Assembly (NCBI RefSeq): GCF_021462225.1
Contig: NC_061797.1
Coordinates: forward strand, 3,961,001-4,025,000
Direction of reading: 5' to 3'
DNA length: 64,000 nucleotides
From: Girardinichthys multiradiatus
Taxonomy: Eukaryota > Chordata > Actinopteri > Cyprinodontiformes > Goodeidae
Shown here: positions 46,301 to 57,774 of the stretch, one piece after another
How the letters are laid out: every line of letters begins with the position of its first letter
How positions within the stretch are numbered: position 1 is the stretch's first letter
Notes under the pieces: model-generated
The model's input: only the letters and a program-made list of their open reading frames with translations
What the model was told of the DNA's origin: nothing
The model's database searches: none
Position numbers and translations under genes: made by a program

Positions 46301-47475
46301 GGAGTGTGTATGCCGAGTAATCCACCCATTCATACACACACCGACCGTGGTAGGCCACATTGTAGCCACTGCTGCCCTGGGGCAGACTGAAGACAGACGT
46401 GGGGCTGCCATACAACCGGTGCCACCATCAGCCAGCGTGGAGGGTGCAGTGTCTTGCCCCAGGGACTCAATGACTAGGACGAATGGAGCTGGGGTTCGAA
46501 CCAGCAACCCAATGGTTACAGAACGAACCCCTACCACCTGCACAGCACAGATTTTACATTTTTAATTGTAAAGAAATGTTTGATTTTCAAATCTTTTTGT
46601 TTCCACTTCCTAATTATCCATTACTTTGTTTGTCTATCACATAAATTCCCAATGAAATTCATTGTAGTCCGTGGTTATAAAATGGGAAAATTCGAACAGG
46701 TTCAGTGAATCATTTTGGACGGTGCTGTCGCAGGAAGTTCAGTGGGTTGATTTCCGAGCTTCCTCCATCTCCATGTGGATGTGGAAGCCACCTCCACACC
46801 CTTTACACAAGATGTGTTCTTTGTTGTGTGATTGTGCAGCTTGTAAATCCAGCGGATGAAGTACTGGGAAAGGCGGTCAAGTGGAGGTTTTTCACCACTT
46901 GAAAAGGTGACCAAGGAGAAGCAAATTCTGCTGCAATAGTCTTGTTTTTAGAACGCATCGATCAAACTGTGATTAATTGTACCAAAGAGAGCAGCTGCTC
47001 CTCAGAGTCTAGAGAGTCTGGGTTCATCCAGCAAATCAATTTGCTTCCAGGTATTTTTGACCTTGGTTTGCTTTGATTGGATGTATTGAGGTGGGATGGC
47101 ACTGTGCTGCCCCTAAATTAAAATAGGTTTGACTGTAGTGGACCATGCAAGGACAATACATGCAAATATGTTGCTGGGATCAGATCTGTTTTGCTTCTGA
47201 GTTGTACTTACATGGGTTCATGTGTATATAGAGGTCACCACATCTTCTGCAGATGATGTACGTGTGAAGTGCTAAGCACTCTGAGTCATCGGCACAACAA
47301 AACTATATTTCATGATATTAGGCTGTATGAACTTCTCAGTACCTTTTTGGAGGCCTCCACTGATGTCTTTAAAGTGTTTATCTGTGTTTCAGACTACAAT
47401 CCTCTGATGGGACAAGGAGGCTCCTGCACCTGGAGACCGGGGAGGAGGGGACCCTCAGGTGGTGGATGAGGTTAA
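43395..47475 (+). CDS. selenos: Selenoprotein S (complete, Sec encoded by TGA)
   Basis: Six coding exons in phase: 43395-43431, 43677-43808, 45059-45165, 45237-45323, 45649-45721, 47393-47475, giving 172 residues with selenocysteine at 171. It starts MKNQDLSQLSFI, then a transmembrane segment around residues 16-37 (FLSLYGWYLLAVTFTVFLL). A charged helical/coiled-coil region follows (RQEAFEAARRKMQEELDAK; QEEEKRRQKVEEWDSMKQGK). The Gly-rich tail carries SCTWRPGRRGPSGG. The last codons are GGA-TGA-GGT-TAA: TGA at 47467-47469 reads as Sec, matching the G-U-G end of the family. Known role: ER-membrane adaptor linking Derlin and p97/VCP in ER-associated degradation, and a reductase through Sec. Human SELENOS is 189 residues; the N-terminus here is shorter. 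Simple gene callers will stop at TGA. Introns 2 and 5 hold SINE and Tc1 sequence. Confidence 0.97.
43853..43884 (+). mobile_element. Isolated SINE head fragment in selenos intron 2
   Basis: GGCTGCTCGGTGGCGCAG followed by TTGGTAGCAC equals the first ~30 bases of the SINE family, then unrelated sequence. A complete copy of the same SINE starts only about 100 bp further on. Confidence 0.7.
43981..44346 (+). mobile_element. tRNA-derived SINE in selenos intron 2
   Basis: Full-length plus-oriented copy: GGGCTGCATGGTGGTGCAG, GGTCCTGGGTTCAATTCC, TGATGGACTGGCAACCTG, ending AAAATGACTGACTGAC. No clear target-site duplication. Confidence 0.88.
45955..46725. mobile_element. Tc1-like terminal repeats around a foreign core, selenos intron 5
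   Basis: 45960-46140 (AAAAGTATTCCCACCTTC; TTGATAGATCAACACAATG) and 46550-46700 (TTGTCTATCACATAAATTCC; TATAAAATGGGAAAATTC) are inverted ends of one Tc1-like family. The transposase is absent. The middle, 46150-46545, is a different repeat with a reversed tRNA-like GGGGTTCGAACCAGCAAC. Confidence 0.65.
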
Positions 47476-48247
47476 ATGTTGGAGGTGTTCTGACCACCTC
47501 CAGTGTAATGTGCACACTGACTGCTGGGATCAAGCTGGAAATGAAACAGAGTCTGTTCTTTCAGATCACTGGTTAAACTCCTGTACTAGAGAAGTGAACA
47601 CACCCATTTAGAAATTCACATGTGAGATTGACTTTTTCCTGAGAGGGAGAAACTTTAGAGACCTAAGTAGGAATTCAGTGCAATTAAAGATAAATGTAAC
47701 AATTTCATATTTGAAAACAATTTTGAGCAGAATAATAACAAAAATTGGCTTCAATTGCAAAATTGTTGTTAGAACTGCAGACTATCTGCATTTCAGGGCC
47801 ATGGTGTAGAGAACTTCAGAAACAGTGATGGGTAACACCAACGAAAAGAACTAAAGTGGTTTCACTCCAGAAATAAAGCTTTGGATGCTTTGTTGTTCTG
47901 AAAATGAGATTGATGCTTCAGACTTGGAACCAGGTCCATATGAAGGCCTGAACTCAGAAATGATTCTCCTCAAACAAATAAATGAATGGATTTAATCTCC
48001 ATCATTAAATATGTCCTAACTTTGTCACAATGTATTCTTGCTTTGGGCTCTAAATCTCTAATATCGTACAAACACTTGAATTATTTCAGAAGGAACATTA
48101 GATGATATGACAGTCTAATGAATGTACATTTCAGTGGGTGGATTTACTAACTGGAGTTTAACTTTTCTTTCAGTTCCCACTTTCTTCTGTTAGGATAACT
48201 GGTTAGTAGCTTCTGGGCTAAATGCTTTGTGTAATTGAAAGCTTGAT

Positions 48248-48294
48248 ATGAAGCCATTCCTTGAAATGGTCTCCAACCAGTAGGTTTGGCTGAT
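48248..48294 (+). promoter_or_regulatory. SECIS element, type II-like, in selenos 3' UTR
   Basis: Core ATGA at 48248-48251 and TGAT at 48291-48294 supply the tandem G.A quartet. Between them, GCC..CC on the 5' side pairs with GG..GGC on the 3' side. An unpaired AAA lies 12 nt after ATGA, and a TGG/CCA mini-stem (48267-48269 with 48277-48279) caps it, giving the type II shape. It is about 770 nt downstream of the stop. SECIS elements recruit SBP2 and EEFSEC to decode UGA as Sec. The basal helix is weak by eye. Confidence 0.7.
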
Positions 48295-48427
48295 TATTCC
48301 CCAGTCATTGTGCTTTTTCATGGTTGTTGTTGAGTATTTCTGAAGGTTTTAAGTTAAAATCATAGCAGTGGTGATAACTGGTAAATGTTCTTTACATTCT
48401 GACTCTATGGTTCTAAACAAATGTAAT

Positions 48428-48433
48428 ATTAAA
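48428..48433 (+). promoter_or_regulatory. Candidate polyadenylation signal for selenos
   Basis: ATTAAA about 135 nt after the SECIS core. AATAAA near 48851, inside a Tc1 relic, is an alternative. Signals upstream of the SECIS (near 47873 and 47978) would remove it from the mRNA. Confidence 0.35.
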
Positions 48434-48629
48434 GGACTTTCTTACTGTTTCTCATCTGTTTCAATCAAGACTGTAGCTGTGAGTGGACGTTTGACCAGCT
48501 GGTACACTAAATTTCTATAACCATGTAAATGTTCATTTTGAAGTTACATAACATGTTGAGCTTATTTTTATTTTAAATGCTGTTCTTAAGTTTATGTACT
48601 TCTGTATATGTTTAATTCCTGTTTTTGAA

Positions 48630-48912
48630 TGGCCTAGTCAAAGTTAAGACCTGAATGCAACTGAAAATCTTTAGCATGACTTGAAAATCAATGTTCACAG
48701 ATGCTCTCTGTCCAATCTGACTGCTGACTGAGCTTGCACTGTTTTGCAAAGAATAGGCAAATATTTTGCCTCTAAAGGACTTGCAGCTGCTATTGTACAA
48801 ATGCACACCACTCTGCAATTTTTTGGTTTCCACCTTCTACTTTGTCTATCAAATAAAATTGCAATAAATTACAATATAGTTGAATGAATACATTTGTAAG
48901 GTGCTGTAAATA
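48630..48912 (+). mobile_element. Tc1-like 3' remnant downstream of selenos
   Basis: CTAGTCAAAGTTAAGACCTG followed by GATGCTCTCTGTCCAATCTG and TCTATCAAATAAAATTGC is the end of a Tc1-like transposase with its terminal repeat. It belongs to the family whose ends lie at 45955-46725. Confidence 0.7.
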
Positions 48913-50600
48913 TGCCACCTTTTGACTTCTCAGGCTTTGGTTTGAACTTTTTAGCCTCATCAGTACGTTGTTTTTCTGAATTTATATAAATTTAAATAGT
49001 CTTATGTTAGCTGTCCTTCAGATTCATGAGTGGTTATCTTATACTTTCTTTCCTATGCCTACTAATCAAGACACATCTTACAAATTAAATGCTGTTGTAG
49101 CACTTTACTGTGCAGAACTGTATGAATGTAAAACACTGTGAATGTATCTAAGTTTAAATTGCAATACATGTATATGCAGATCGCTGCATGTTACAGTATG
49201 CAACTTGTCAGTCAAAGTAACGTTTTCCTGTAGAACATTTTCAGATTAGACCGTGGTTGTTCTGTTGGAAGAACTCAGATCCCTCCCATCTAAATTCCTC
49301 TATCACATATCTATAAACCCAAAGCTTCACTGTTGCTTAATGTCCCTCTGAATGTGGGTCGCATTTAACTGATGTTTCCACATTTTAATGTTAGTATTCT
49401 GTTATGGTAAACTCATAACTTCCAGTTATAAAGGCAGTAAAAACAAGTAGGTTTTCCTGTTCTGGAACAAGGGCTTAGGTTCATAATACAGTTGGTGCAG
49501 CATGTATGAAAGTTGAAGTTGGGTGGAAAAAGAGGAAGAGGTTGCATTCTGGGTATTGAGCGTGACATACATTTCCCTGAAGCTGATCGTCTTACTGAAT
49601 GACGTATTTCAAGCCTATGCAGCCCTAAACTAACTGCCAGAGTTTTGTTGTCTCAAATATATGGGATTCTGTTCATGTCCATGTTCATGTGACTTGATCT
49701 TAAAAAACTTTTAAAAACTGTTTATAACAATCCAGATAAAAAGCCAAAATAGACAGATAATCTAGTGGCTTCATTTAATGATTTCAACCGAGTCTCAATC
49801 CTTGGCTGGACATGCCGGAAAACTTAACTGTGAACGTCTCGGAAAACAAAACATTTTCTCTGGTTATTTACTTCTTTTCTTTTAATCCTAAATTCATGAT
49901 AAACTAACTTATTTCAAGTGTTTTTATTTTAGCAGATCACACCATCTCTTTTCCATAAGTACTTTGTGCTGTTGAGACCCCTGGGGTGACTGGTGCTGAT
50001 CCAGCAGTCACTAAACTTCCAGTGGGAACAGTGGACTATTTAACACATCTCATATAATAGCAGCAGGTGATCAGAATTTGATCTAAAATAGATTTAGGTC
50101 ACATCAGATATATAAAGCTTATCAAACCTCAGAGGTGGCAGTAGAAATTGAAATCGGGGGAAAAAAAGGCGTAACAAAAATGCAAAAACAAAAGAATATG
50201 AAGAGCAATAAAGGCGTGTAAATGAAAATGACTAAATCTGTTTCTCGCAGGTTGTTTACTTATCACTGTAAAGAGGAATTCTTATCACAACTAAAACAGA
50301 CCAAAAAACGTTGTGACATCTCCAGAGGTCCCTGGAGAACCTGGGCAGGGTTTAGGTGAATATAATATTTGTGATTAAATGTTAGTTGTAAATCACTTTG
50401 CAGTTAAAGGCCAAATAAGTTGCATTTCTTTTGAAATATACTTTTCTGTTATTCCTGTAGCCTAAAATAATGTGACATTGATCTTTTAACAAACTTCTCA
50501 ACTTCAATTTTTGTGGTAATAATTCCCACCCTTCTTCGATTGTGTGCAAAGTGAACACATACTGTTTCATTGCAGAGCATTATTGACTAAAAAGGTTTAA
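48912..50600. other. Intergenic, no gene seen
   Basis: AT-rich sequence between selenos and chsy1 with short chance frames only. No conserved motif, RNA gene or element boundary was recognised. Confidence 0.55.
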
Positions 50601-50604
50601 TTTG

Positions 50605-50792
50605 CAGTGACTGGCTTCCTGAGTAGTCGTCTTGCTATCTGAAAGTTGTGGGCTCGATTCCAGCTTCCTCCAGCCACATGTTGACGTGCCCCTGGTCAAG
50701 TTGCCTACCGATCTGCGATCAGTGTATGAATGTGTTTGTGAGTACGATTGGGGGAATGTGGCTCTAGTGTAAAGAACTTTGAGTGGCTAGTA
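50605..50792 (+). mobile_element. SINE-like repeat
   Basis: GTGGGCTCGATTCCAGC is box-B-like, followed by GCCCCTGGTCAAGTTGCC and AAGAACTTTGAGTGGCTAG, a common arrangement in teleost SINEs. Different family from the TGAC-tailed copies. Confidence 0.5.
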
Positions 50793-50799
50793 TTGACAA

Positions 50800-51660
50800 C
50801 ATCACCATCTGTGTCATGGACTATATGATCCTCTGTGTGGAGAAGACTGGACACCGGGCCGTACCAGGGGAGTACGGTGTTTGTCTAATAATAAACCCTG
50901 GGTCACCCTTGATCTTAAGGCACTGCTGAGCAAGAAGCAGGCTTTCAGATATGGGGACAAATATGAACTGAAAGGGGTCCAGAGGGAACACGAGGTGGAA
51001 ATCAGGAGAGGCAAGGACAGCTACAGGAAGGAGCTAAAGGAGTGCCTCCAACAAAACAATGAGAGGTCCAGAGAGGCCTAAAGACCATCTCAGGTCACAG
51101 TAAGGACAGTAGAACGAGGCCTGAGTCTGGAGACGGACTGACAAATAAACTGAATCTGTTTTTAACAGATTTGACTGTTCCTGCCCTGTACAAGAAGGGC
51201 CAGAGTCGCCTCCACTTGTTGAGGAGACTTGAGGCCTTTATTGTGTGCAGGGCTCTGCTCAGGATGTTCTACGACACTGTGGTAGCCTCTGCAATGTTCT
51301 ACGCTGTAGTCTGCTGGGGGAGCGGGACAGGAGCAGAGCTGGTCAGGGAGCAGTTGTGGCCTATCTCCTGGACTCTACAGTGGGGGAGATGAGGATGTTG
51401 GCCAAACCGACATCCATCATGAACAATCCCTCCCACCCCTCTATGACACTGTGGTCTCTCTGGGCAGCTCCTTCAGCAGCAGGCTGCTTCTGTTACCGTG
51501 CAGGAAGGAACTTTACAAGGGCCTTCCTCCAATCAGCAACACGACTACCATCCAAACCTATACATGCATAATACTACCATTACATTGCACCTTTTACTCT
51601 GTCTTTTTGCTGTGACATTTCAAATTCCACCTTAGGGTATGAATAAAGTCTTATCTTAAT
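50800..51660 (+). mobile_element. Internally deleted L2-type LINE
   Basis: 50881-51081 encodes the linker before RT (LKALLSKKQAFRYGD; RRGKDSYRKELKECLQQNN). The sequence then jumps to the RT C-terminus at 51171 (YKKGQSRLHLLRRL; MFYAVVCWGSG). Most of RT is deleted and the end is frameshifted. Confidence 0.8.
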
Positions 51661-51779
51661 CAGCAGACTGATTATGATAAAATAGGGGTAGATATGATGG
51701 TCTTTTTGTGTTGGCAGTGGCTACGTCCAAAGATAAGCCATCATCTTTGCATCAGGATAGCATCACATGCAGAACACTA

Positions 51780-52520
51780 CTAATAAGAGTATTTTCAGTT
51801 TTCTGGCCCATCAAGAACTTCAGACTGAGAGGCTCAGTAGCAGAGAAGAAGGCTTCAGGATATCAAAGAGTGTCCTCTTCCTGAGGAGGGTGCTACAGAA
51901 TACTGCTGACACCAGTACAAAGCTTGCATTATGTAGACAGCAGGAGGGTATGATGCAAATACTTTTGGACATTATCCTTGTGACAAAATGTGCAACAAAG
52001 AAGCCACTTCTGTCCAAGAAAAACATCCAGGACCCATTAGAATTCTGCAGGAAGATGGAATGCAGAAGATCGCAAACTTACTTTCTACCATGCCTCCAGT
52101 GTGGTGCCAGCAATGAAGCCTCTTGATACAATCCATCTGTGTGATTGTTCCTCGTAGTCAGTGTCCAGGGTCACTGCTATGAGTAGAGCGGAATCAAAAT
52201 GTCCTCCAATTTAGTGATAATCTGTGTATGCGTGATGAAGCCCCATGTCACAAAGCAAATGTGATAACATTTTGGTTAGATTAAAATATTGATGTTTTGA
52301 AGCTGTGGCCAGAAAATTCCCCAGATTTTCACCACATTAAGAACTTGTGGTCAGTTTTTGAAAAGTAGGTGGAAAGACATAATCTAATAAACTGTGATTA
52401 ATTCTTTATTAGACTGGCATGGGTCACAAACAGTCAGGATTTGAAGCAAATGTGGATTTGCATCTTGTCAGAGAGAATTACTGAAGTTACGAACTTTTCA
52501 TATAAAGTTAGACAATGTGA
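51780..52520 (+). mobile_element. Decayed Tc1-like element
   Basis: LLSKKNIQDPLEFCRK near 52005-52050 and SPDFHHIKNLW near 52320 (the Glu motif, changed) are transposase remnants in different frames, with many stops. 52520-52970 that follows shows nothing nameable. Confidence 0.7.
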
Positions 52521-52974
52521 AACATATGAACTATTTGAATTGTTTTTCTGTGTTGTCATTGAGACACGAAAGAAGATCATCTAAAAATGCTGAAACCACA
52601 GGATTTGTGTCAGTTCCTTGAATGCAGATTTCCAAAACCAAAGCTCGAAGAATTAATGCATTTAACCACTAGGTGGGGCTAGATAAGCAGCGCTGCTGAT
52701 CAGTTTTTGTATACATGTATTTTTGACTTAGACGACCACGTAAAAGGGAAATATAACCAATATTAACCTACTAATAACAGTTTAATAAAATGATTGAAAT
52801 GAAATGTTAAAATACACAACATCTGCCTGGTTTCCTGTCCCACTTGAAACATGCACCGGTACAGTAACAATAGCCCTGAATGATTCTGCTGGGTTTTGCT
52901 CACATTTTAATGATCGTCACACTTAAACCTGAACCTGAAGTGTGTGTGCTGCAGATAACTCCAGTGGTTAATAA

Positions 52975-53468
52975 GGGATTTCCGGTAAGACGTGTACGCT
53001 ACGTCGTCGGCTAGCCAGAACATTTCTACGGAAACGCGCTTGGGTCAAACCAGTGTTAAACCCTTCGAGATCAGCGATCTGGATTGTCAGACATTCCAGC
53101 TACTGTGTGGGAGACGAACCAGACGGGATCCGCTGCTCCGAGCTACAATGAAACCCGCTACCTGTGTCGCTCAGCGGTGAATCCCGCTGCGGTGGATGGT
53201 GGTGGGCTGCTGGATGGTCGCAGGGAACGGCGGCGGAACGCGGGGCTTCAGGTAGCGGCTCAAGGAGACTGCTGCGATGCTACGTGGGCATCTGGAAGAA
53301 AAGCGCTTTTCTGCTCTGAGACGCTGTGTGTGAGCCGCTGGAACACCGTCGACCCGGCTTTAGCTGGTGTATTTTAGTCCTTGGATTTAATTTTTTTAAT
53401 ATATTTTTAGGGAACCGCTGTTTTGGAAACGGTGAGCATTTTACAACGAGCTGGTGAAGTTTTGGGGA
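52975..53468 (+). promoter_or_regulatory. chsy1 promoter / 5' UTR region, CpG-rich
   Basis: GC- and CpG-rich compared with its surroundings (for example CTACGTCGTCGG, GGCGGCGGAACGCGG), immediately upstream of the chsy1 start. Short upstream reading frames occur: ATG at 53148 to TGA at 53180, and another ATG near 53197. The transcription start cannot be placed from sequence alone. Confidence 0.55.
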
Positions 53469-56400
53469 ATGGCAGGTCGAAGTCGAAGAGCATGGTTTAG
53501 TGTTCTGCTGGGTCTGGTTGTCGGCTTCACGCTGGCTTCCAGGCTCATCTTACCCAAGGCGACTGAGCTGAAAAGAGCCGGACAGAAGCGCAAAGCAAAC
53601 CCCGCCGCCTGCGGGCTCAACGGGGGTCTCAGAAAGGAACACGGAGGAGCACTGTGGGCACCGCAAGCGAACGGCTCGCCCACGACCGAGAAGCCGGACT
53701 CCAGCTCCAAAAATTTCCTGTTCGTCGGCGTGATGACGGCACAGAAGTACCTGAACAGCCGAGCCCTGGCGGCACACAGGTAGGAACCGGGGCTGATGAG
53801 CAGCACACAGATTCCCAGTTTCTCTCCCCCTTACATTTAACTGCTGATCATGATCTCTAGACGGGGATCAGTCCCTGTGGTAACAAACCACTTCCAGTAT
53901 TTTCCTCATCCTCCACGTCCTGTTTTTTGTTGGGTTTTTTTTGCGTCACTAGAGGCCTTTATTTTTCATTTTTTGACAGTAGGTAGACAGAAAAGAGGGC
54001 AAAGACATTCGGCAAAGGTCGCCGGGTCCTGGACTCGAACCCCGGACAGCCGCATCGAGCACAACCCCCACAGTCCCCCACTGGGACAGTCAGGGGCGTC
54101 CCCAGTCTGTAAGGGGCCCGAACCAAAAGTAGTTAGTGGACCCCCTTCTTTTTTCGCTAGAATTCATTTAATTCGGTCATTTGCCATAATAAGAATGAAT
54201 CCAACCAACAAATCAAACCTAAACTGAAAAGGTGCAGGTCAAAGCAGCGATTTTAAACAGATCCTATACATTTAAAGAAGAAAGAAGATTAAAGTGTTTT
54301 TAAGTTGATCATTTTTAGAGTCTGCATCAGACAGTGAGTCAACTGTTGACATAGGCCAATAATAATAAAAGATTGTTTGCCTTTTGTGGGAATAAAGCAT
54401 TTTTTTCCAATATAGGTTTAAATCCCTTTTGCGTGTTTTCAGTTTTTCTTAACAGGAAACTCCAATAGCATCATTTATCAGGTCAGTCAGTCAGTCATTT
54501 TCTACCACTTATTCCATAGGGGGTCACGGGGGAGCTGGTGCCTATCTCCAGCAGTCTATGGGCGAGAGGCGGGGTACACCCTGGACAGGTCGCCAGTCCA
54601 TCGCAGGGCAACACACAAACAACCATGCACACACTCATACACCTAAGGGCAATTTAGAGTGACCAATTAACCTATCAGGCATGTCTTTGAACTGTGGGAG
54701 GAAGCCAGAGTACCCGGTGAGAACCCACGCATGCACGGGGAGAACATGCAAACTCCATGCAGAAAGACCCTTGCCGGGAATCGAACCCAGGACCTTCTTG
54801 CTGCAAGGCAACAGTGTTACCAACTGTGCCACCGTGCAGCCCGGCATTTATCATTTATCAGGATTATTTATAATTTTTGCTTTTATAAACACACATCCTC
54901 TTAGTTCAGACTTGTTTAGTTTAATTTGCAACAACTTATAGACACAATTTGAAAGTCCTCTGTTTTTTAACCAATATTTGATTAACGTAAAAAGCTGCTA
55001 ATTCTGAAACCTTAACACTATTTATATGAAGTTATTACTGGGAGCACAACTGTTGTCTTGATTAATTATTGTCATCACCCTTTTTTGCATCATGAAAACT
55101 GGATCTGTGATTATTTTGTATCCATTTATCCAAACGTCTGGACAGTATGTAAGTAATATATGGAACTACAAGCTCTTGACACAATGTTCATAAGAAACTT
55201 GTGTTTCTGATTACTTTATTTCATGTTGCAACAGACTTTAATATTTTTGTGATAGCATAATCTGCACATAGTTTCCAGCGCAGGTCCAACTTTAAATTGT
55301 CAGTGGCTGATTGGTTGTGTGTGTTATTGTTGTTTGCTGAGGTTTAGTGAAAAGTAATAGAATAAACCAGCTGATAAACTTCTAAACATAACTCTGCTAA
55401 AGAATGTGAGGGACTTTAGGATCTCAACTCACTTTGCTTTAAAGGTTCAACATTTTCAGTTAAGATGAAGTGCTCCTTTTTATTTGCTAAAAACTAATTT
55501 CATGTTGTAAATCAAATGTTTAGCTTTTCAAAACTAGAGTTTATCGAAGATGGTGAACAGGGGAGTGAAATTATTAAATAAGACGGTTACAAATCCATCC
55601 ATTTTCAAGCATTTACCCCTTTGCAAGGTTCAACACCAGTTTAAGTAAAGTCATCTGGGGTGAAGGGTTGAGGCCTGAAAGCTTCAACAGTTTTTTTCCT
55701 GTGCCCCCATGCACAAAGTTTCTAACTTTTCCCTTTGTCCCTTTGTGCTCCATTTGAACTCGGATGTTGGAATTGCTCCAAGTGGAAAATGATATTTCAT
55801 TAATAGGAAGGTTTAAAGTTGAAAAGAAACCAACGATGCCCTCAAATACTATGTGGTTAATGAGAAATAAACCTCGAACGTCTGACGGTCTGTGTTTAAT
55901 TAAACAGAGTCTGACTGCATTGTTTGATAGCTAGGATTCATTGGAATGTATGTACCTGACTTGAAATCTGTAAGATTTGATTGAATTGACTTTGCGAAGT
56001 GCCTTGAGACGACGTGTCGTGAATTGGCGCTATATAAATAAAACTAAATTGAATTAAAGACATATCACTATACATCATCTATTTACTACCGCATTGGTTA
56101 GGTGTTTTAATGTAATAAAATGCAGCTGTATTTAATAGAAGTTAGCCTGTTCAGAGTAAAACAATGATCAAATCCCACTTGTGTTTCAGTTTGCATCTTT
56201 AATGAGTTCTGGGGTAAATGGACCACAGTAATTGTTCTGTCGCTTTGCACTCCTGCTAAAAAGGAAAACATTGTTAAAATGTCCAGAAAGTATTTCTTCT
56301 TCTTTTTTGTGGTGTTGGCGCCACCTTTTGAGTGGTAGATTTATCTAGTTTGATGTGAGATTTCTGTGGGTGCAGAATCAACAAGACTGGATTGTTCCAC

Positions 56401-57648
56401 TGTTGTTGGTCTGCTGTGGACAAACACATGTTCTAAAAACATTATTTGTGTGATCACAGATATTGTCAGTCTATAACAAAATGAGTTGCAGAGTTCCAGC
56501 CTCAGGAATCCTGCAAATACGTAAATGTCTGCAGCATCTGGCAATTTGATAAAGTATTCATAGATTAATTAAAGTTTGATCAAAAAGGAGGACAGTCAGT
56601 CAGCGCCCTGAGGAGACTCTAATTAACCTGCTGTGGCAGGTTGCCCTGATGCCACTATAGGAGTATAGTCACAAACGACCTTTACATGAACTTTTTTCTC
56701 TTGAAGTAGGTGCTGCTGCTGGTAAAGAAAGCTTAGATCCTGGCTCAGAAGTGAGTAAAACACAGCTAGTAATCACACGTTTTGGTATTTGGTAAAATAA
56801 AACCAGTGCCTTGGCTTCATAGAAATCCATTACCCATAATTCTTCTGTCTGCAGTCCTCACATGGCAGGTGATCACATGCTACCTTACATGTGACAGTGC
56901 ATCAGCGGATATCTGATTTATATTCATATGAAAACAGCATAACTGTAATAGAAAGAGCTGATCTCCAGCTCTGCATGCTGCACACTGATTTCACATTAAA
57001 GCTAAACAAGTGAAATCAGGATTACACCGCTGTGTGTTTAAATACACATGATTCTATCACACATGACCTCTGAGTTAAAGCTAAAAGTCTTGATGTGGGT
57101 TTGTGTTATCTGTCTCATTTTGTTTCTGTGCTTGCATTTGTTTTTTTCACAGAACATGGGCACAAACGATCCCAGGTAGGGTTGAATTCTTCTCCAGCGA
57201 AGGTTCCGATACCTCAATTCCGATCCCGATTGTGGCTTTGAAGAATGTGGATGATTCCTATCCACCTCAGAAGAAGTCCTTCATGATGCTGAAGTATATG
57301 CATGACCATTACTTGGACAAGTATGAGTGGTTCATGAGGGCGGATGATGATGTCTACATCAAGAGTGAAAAGCTGGAGGGCTTCCTGCGAAGCCTCAACA
57401 GCAGCGAGGCCATCTTCCTGGGCCAGACGGGCATGGGGGCCCGGGATGAACTTGGGAAACTAGCCCTAGAACCTGGGGAGAACTTCTGCATGGGGGGCCC
57501 GGGGGTCATCATGAGCCGGGAGGTCCTCAGGAGGATGGTGCCCCACATCCGGGAGTGTCTGGAGGAGATGTACACCACCCACGAGGACGTGGAGGTGGGC
57601 CGGTGTGTGAGGAGATTCGCCAAGGTCCAGTGTGTTTGGTCCTATGAG
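53469..57648 (+). CDS. chsy1: Chondroitin sulfate synthase 1, exons 1 and 2 (rest beyond right edge)
   Basis: Exon 1 is 53469-53779 (GTAGG donor) and exon 2 is 57153-57648, in phase, giving 269 residues of a protein about 800 long. Exon 1 encodes a type II anchor: short basic cytosolic MAGRSRRAW, membrane segment FSVLLGLVVGFTLASRLIL, a variable stem, then NFLFVGVMTAQKYLNSRA. Exon 2 has the fringe-like glycosyltransferase core (FFSSEGSDTSIPIPIV; KKSFMMLKYMHDHYLDKYEW) with the metal-binding RADDDVYI and CMGGPGVIMSREVLRRMVPH. Known role: Golgi polymerisation of chondroitin chains by alternating GlcA and GalNAc transfer with chondroitin polymerising factor. The second transferase domain, normally exon 3, is not in the window, so intron 2 exceeds 6.3 kb. 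The start matches the family N-terminus. Confidence 0.97.
53980..54130 (-). mobile_element. SINE-like fragment in chsy1 intron 1
   Basis: TCCTGGACTCGAACCCCGGA is a reversed tRNA box B. It lies in a short repeat-like piece without clear ends. Confidence 0.4.
54484..54843 (-). mobile_element. tRNA-derived SINE in chsy1 intron 1
   Basis: Minus-oriented full copy from GTCAGTCAGTCATTTTC to the head GCCACCGTGCAGCC. Flanked by about 13 bp of duplicated ATCATTTATCAGG on both sides. Confidence 0.88.
54950..57100. other. chsy1 intron 1, mostly unremarkable
   Basis: No coding signal. 55910-56060 holds a repeat tail (TTGGCGCTATATAAATAAAA) of the type also seen at 19165 and 20065. Confidence 0.55.
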
Positions 57649-57774
57649 GTAGGAATACTATTTTCTTTCAGTATTTTTCTAGTATTTTTAAATAGTTTTT
57701 TTTTTTAAGTTGAAATATGTAGTAGTAATGAGTATTTAGTGTCGACTTTTGAAGTAGTTTTGGTTAATTCAGTT

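Noticed and set aside
47905..47965. Alternative SECIS candidate with TGATG and ATGATT
   Set aside because: Helix has several mismatches and the quartet-to-AA spacing is asymmetric; the 48248-48294 candidate fits far better.
52992..53377. Open frames upstream of chsy1 as protein genes
   Set aside because: GC-rich leader sequence; no conserved domain. Kept only as possible uORFs.
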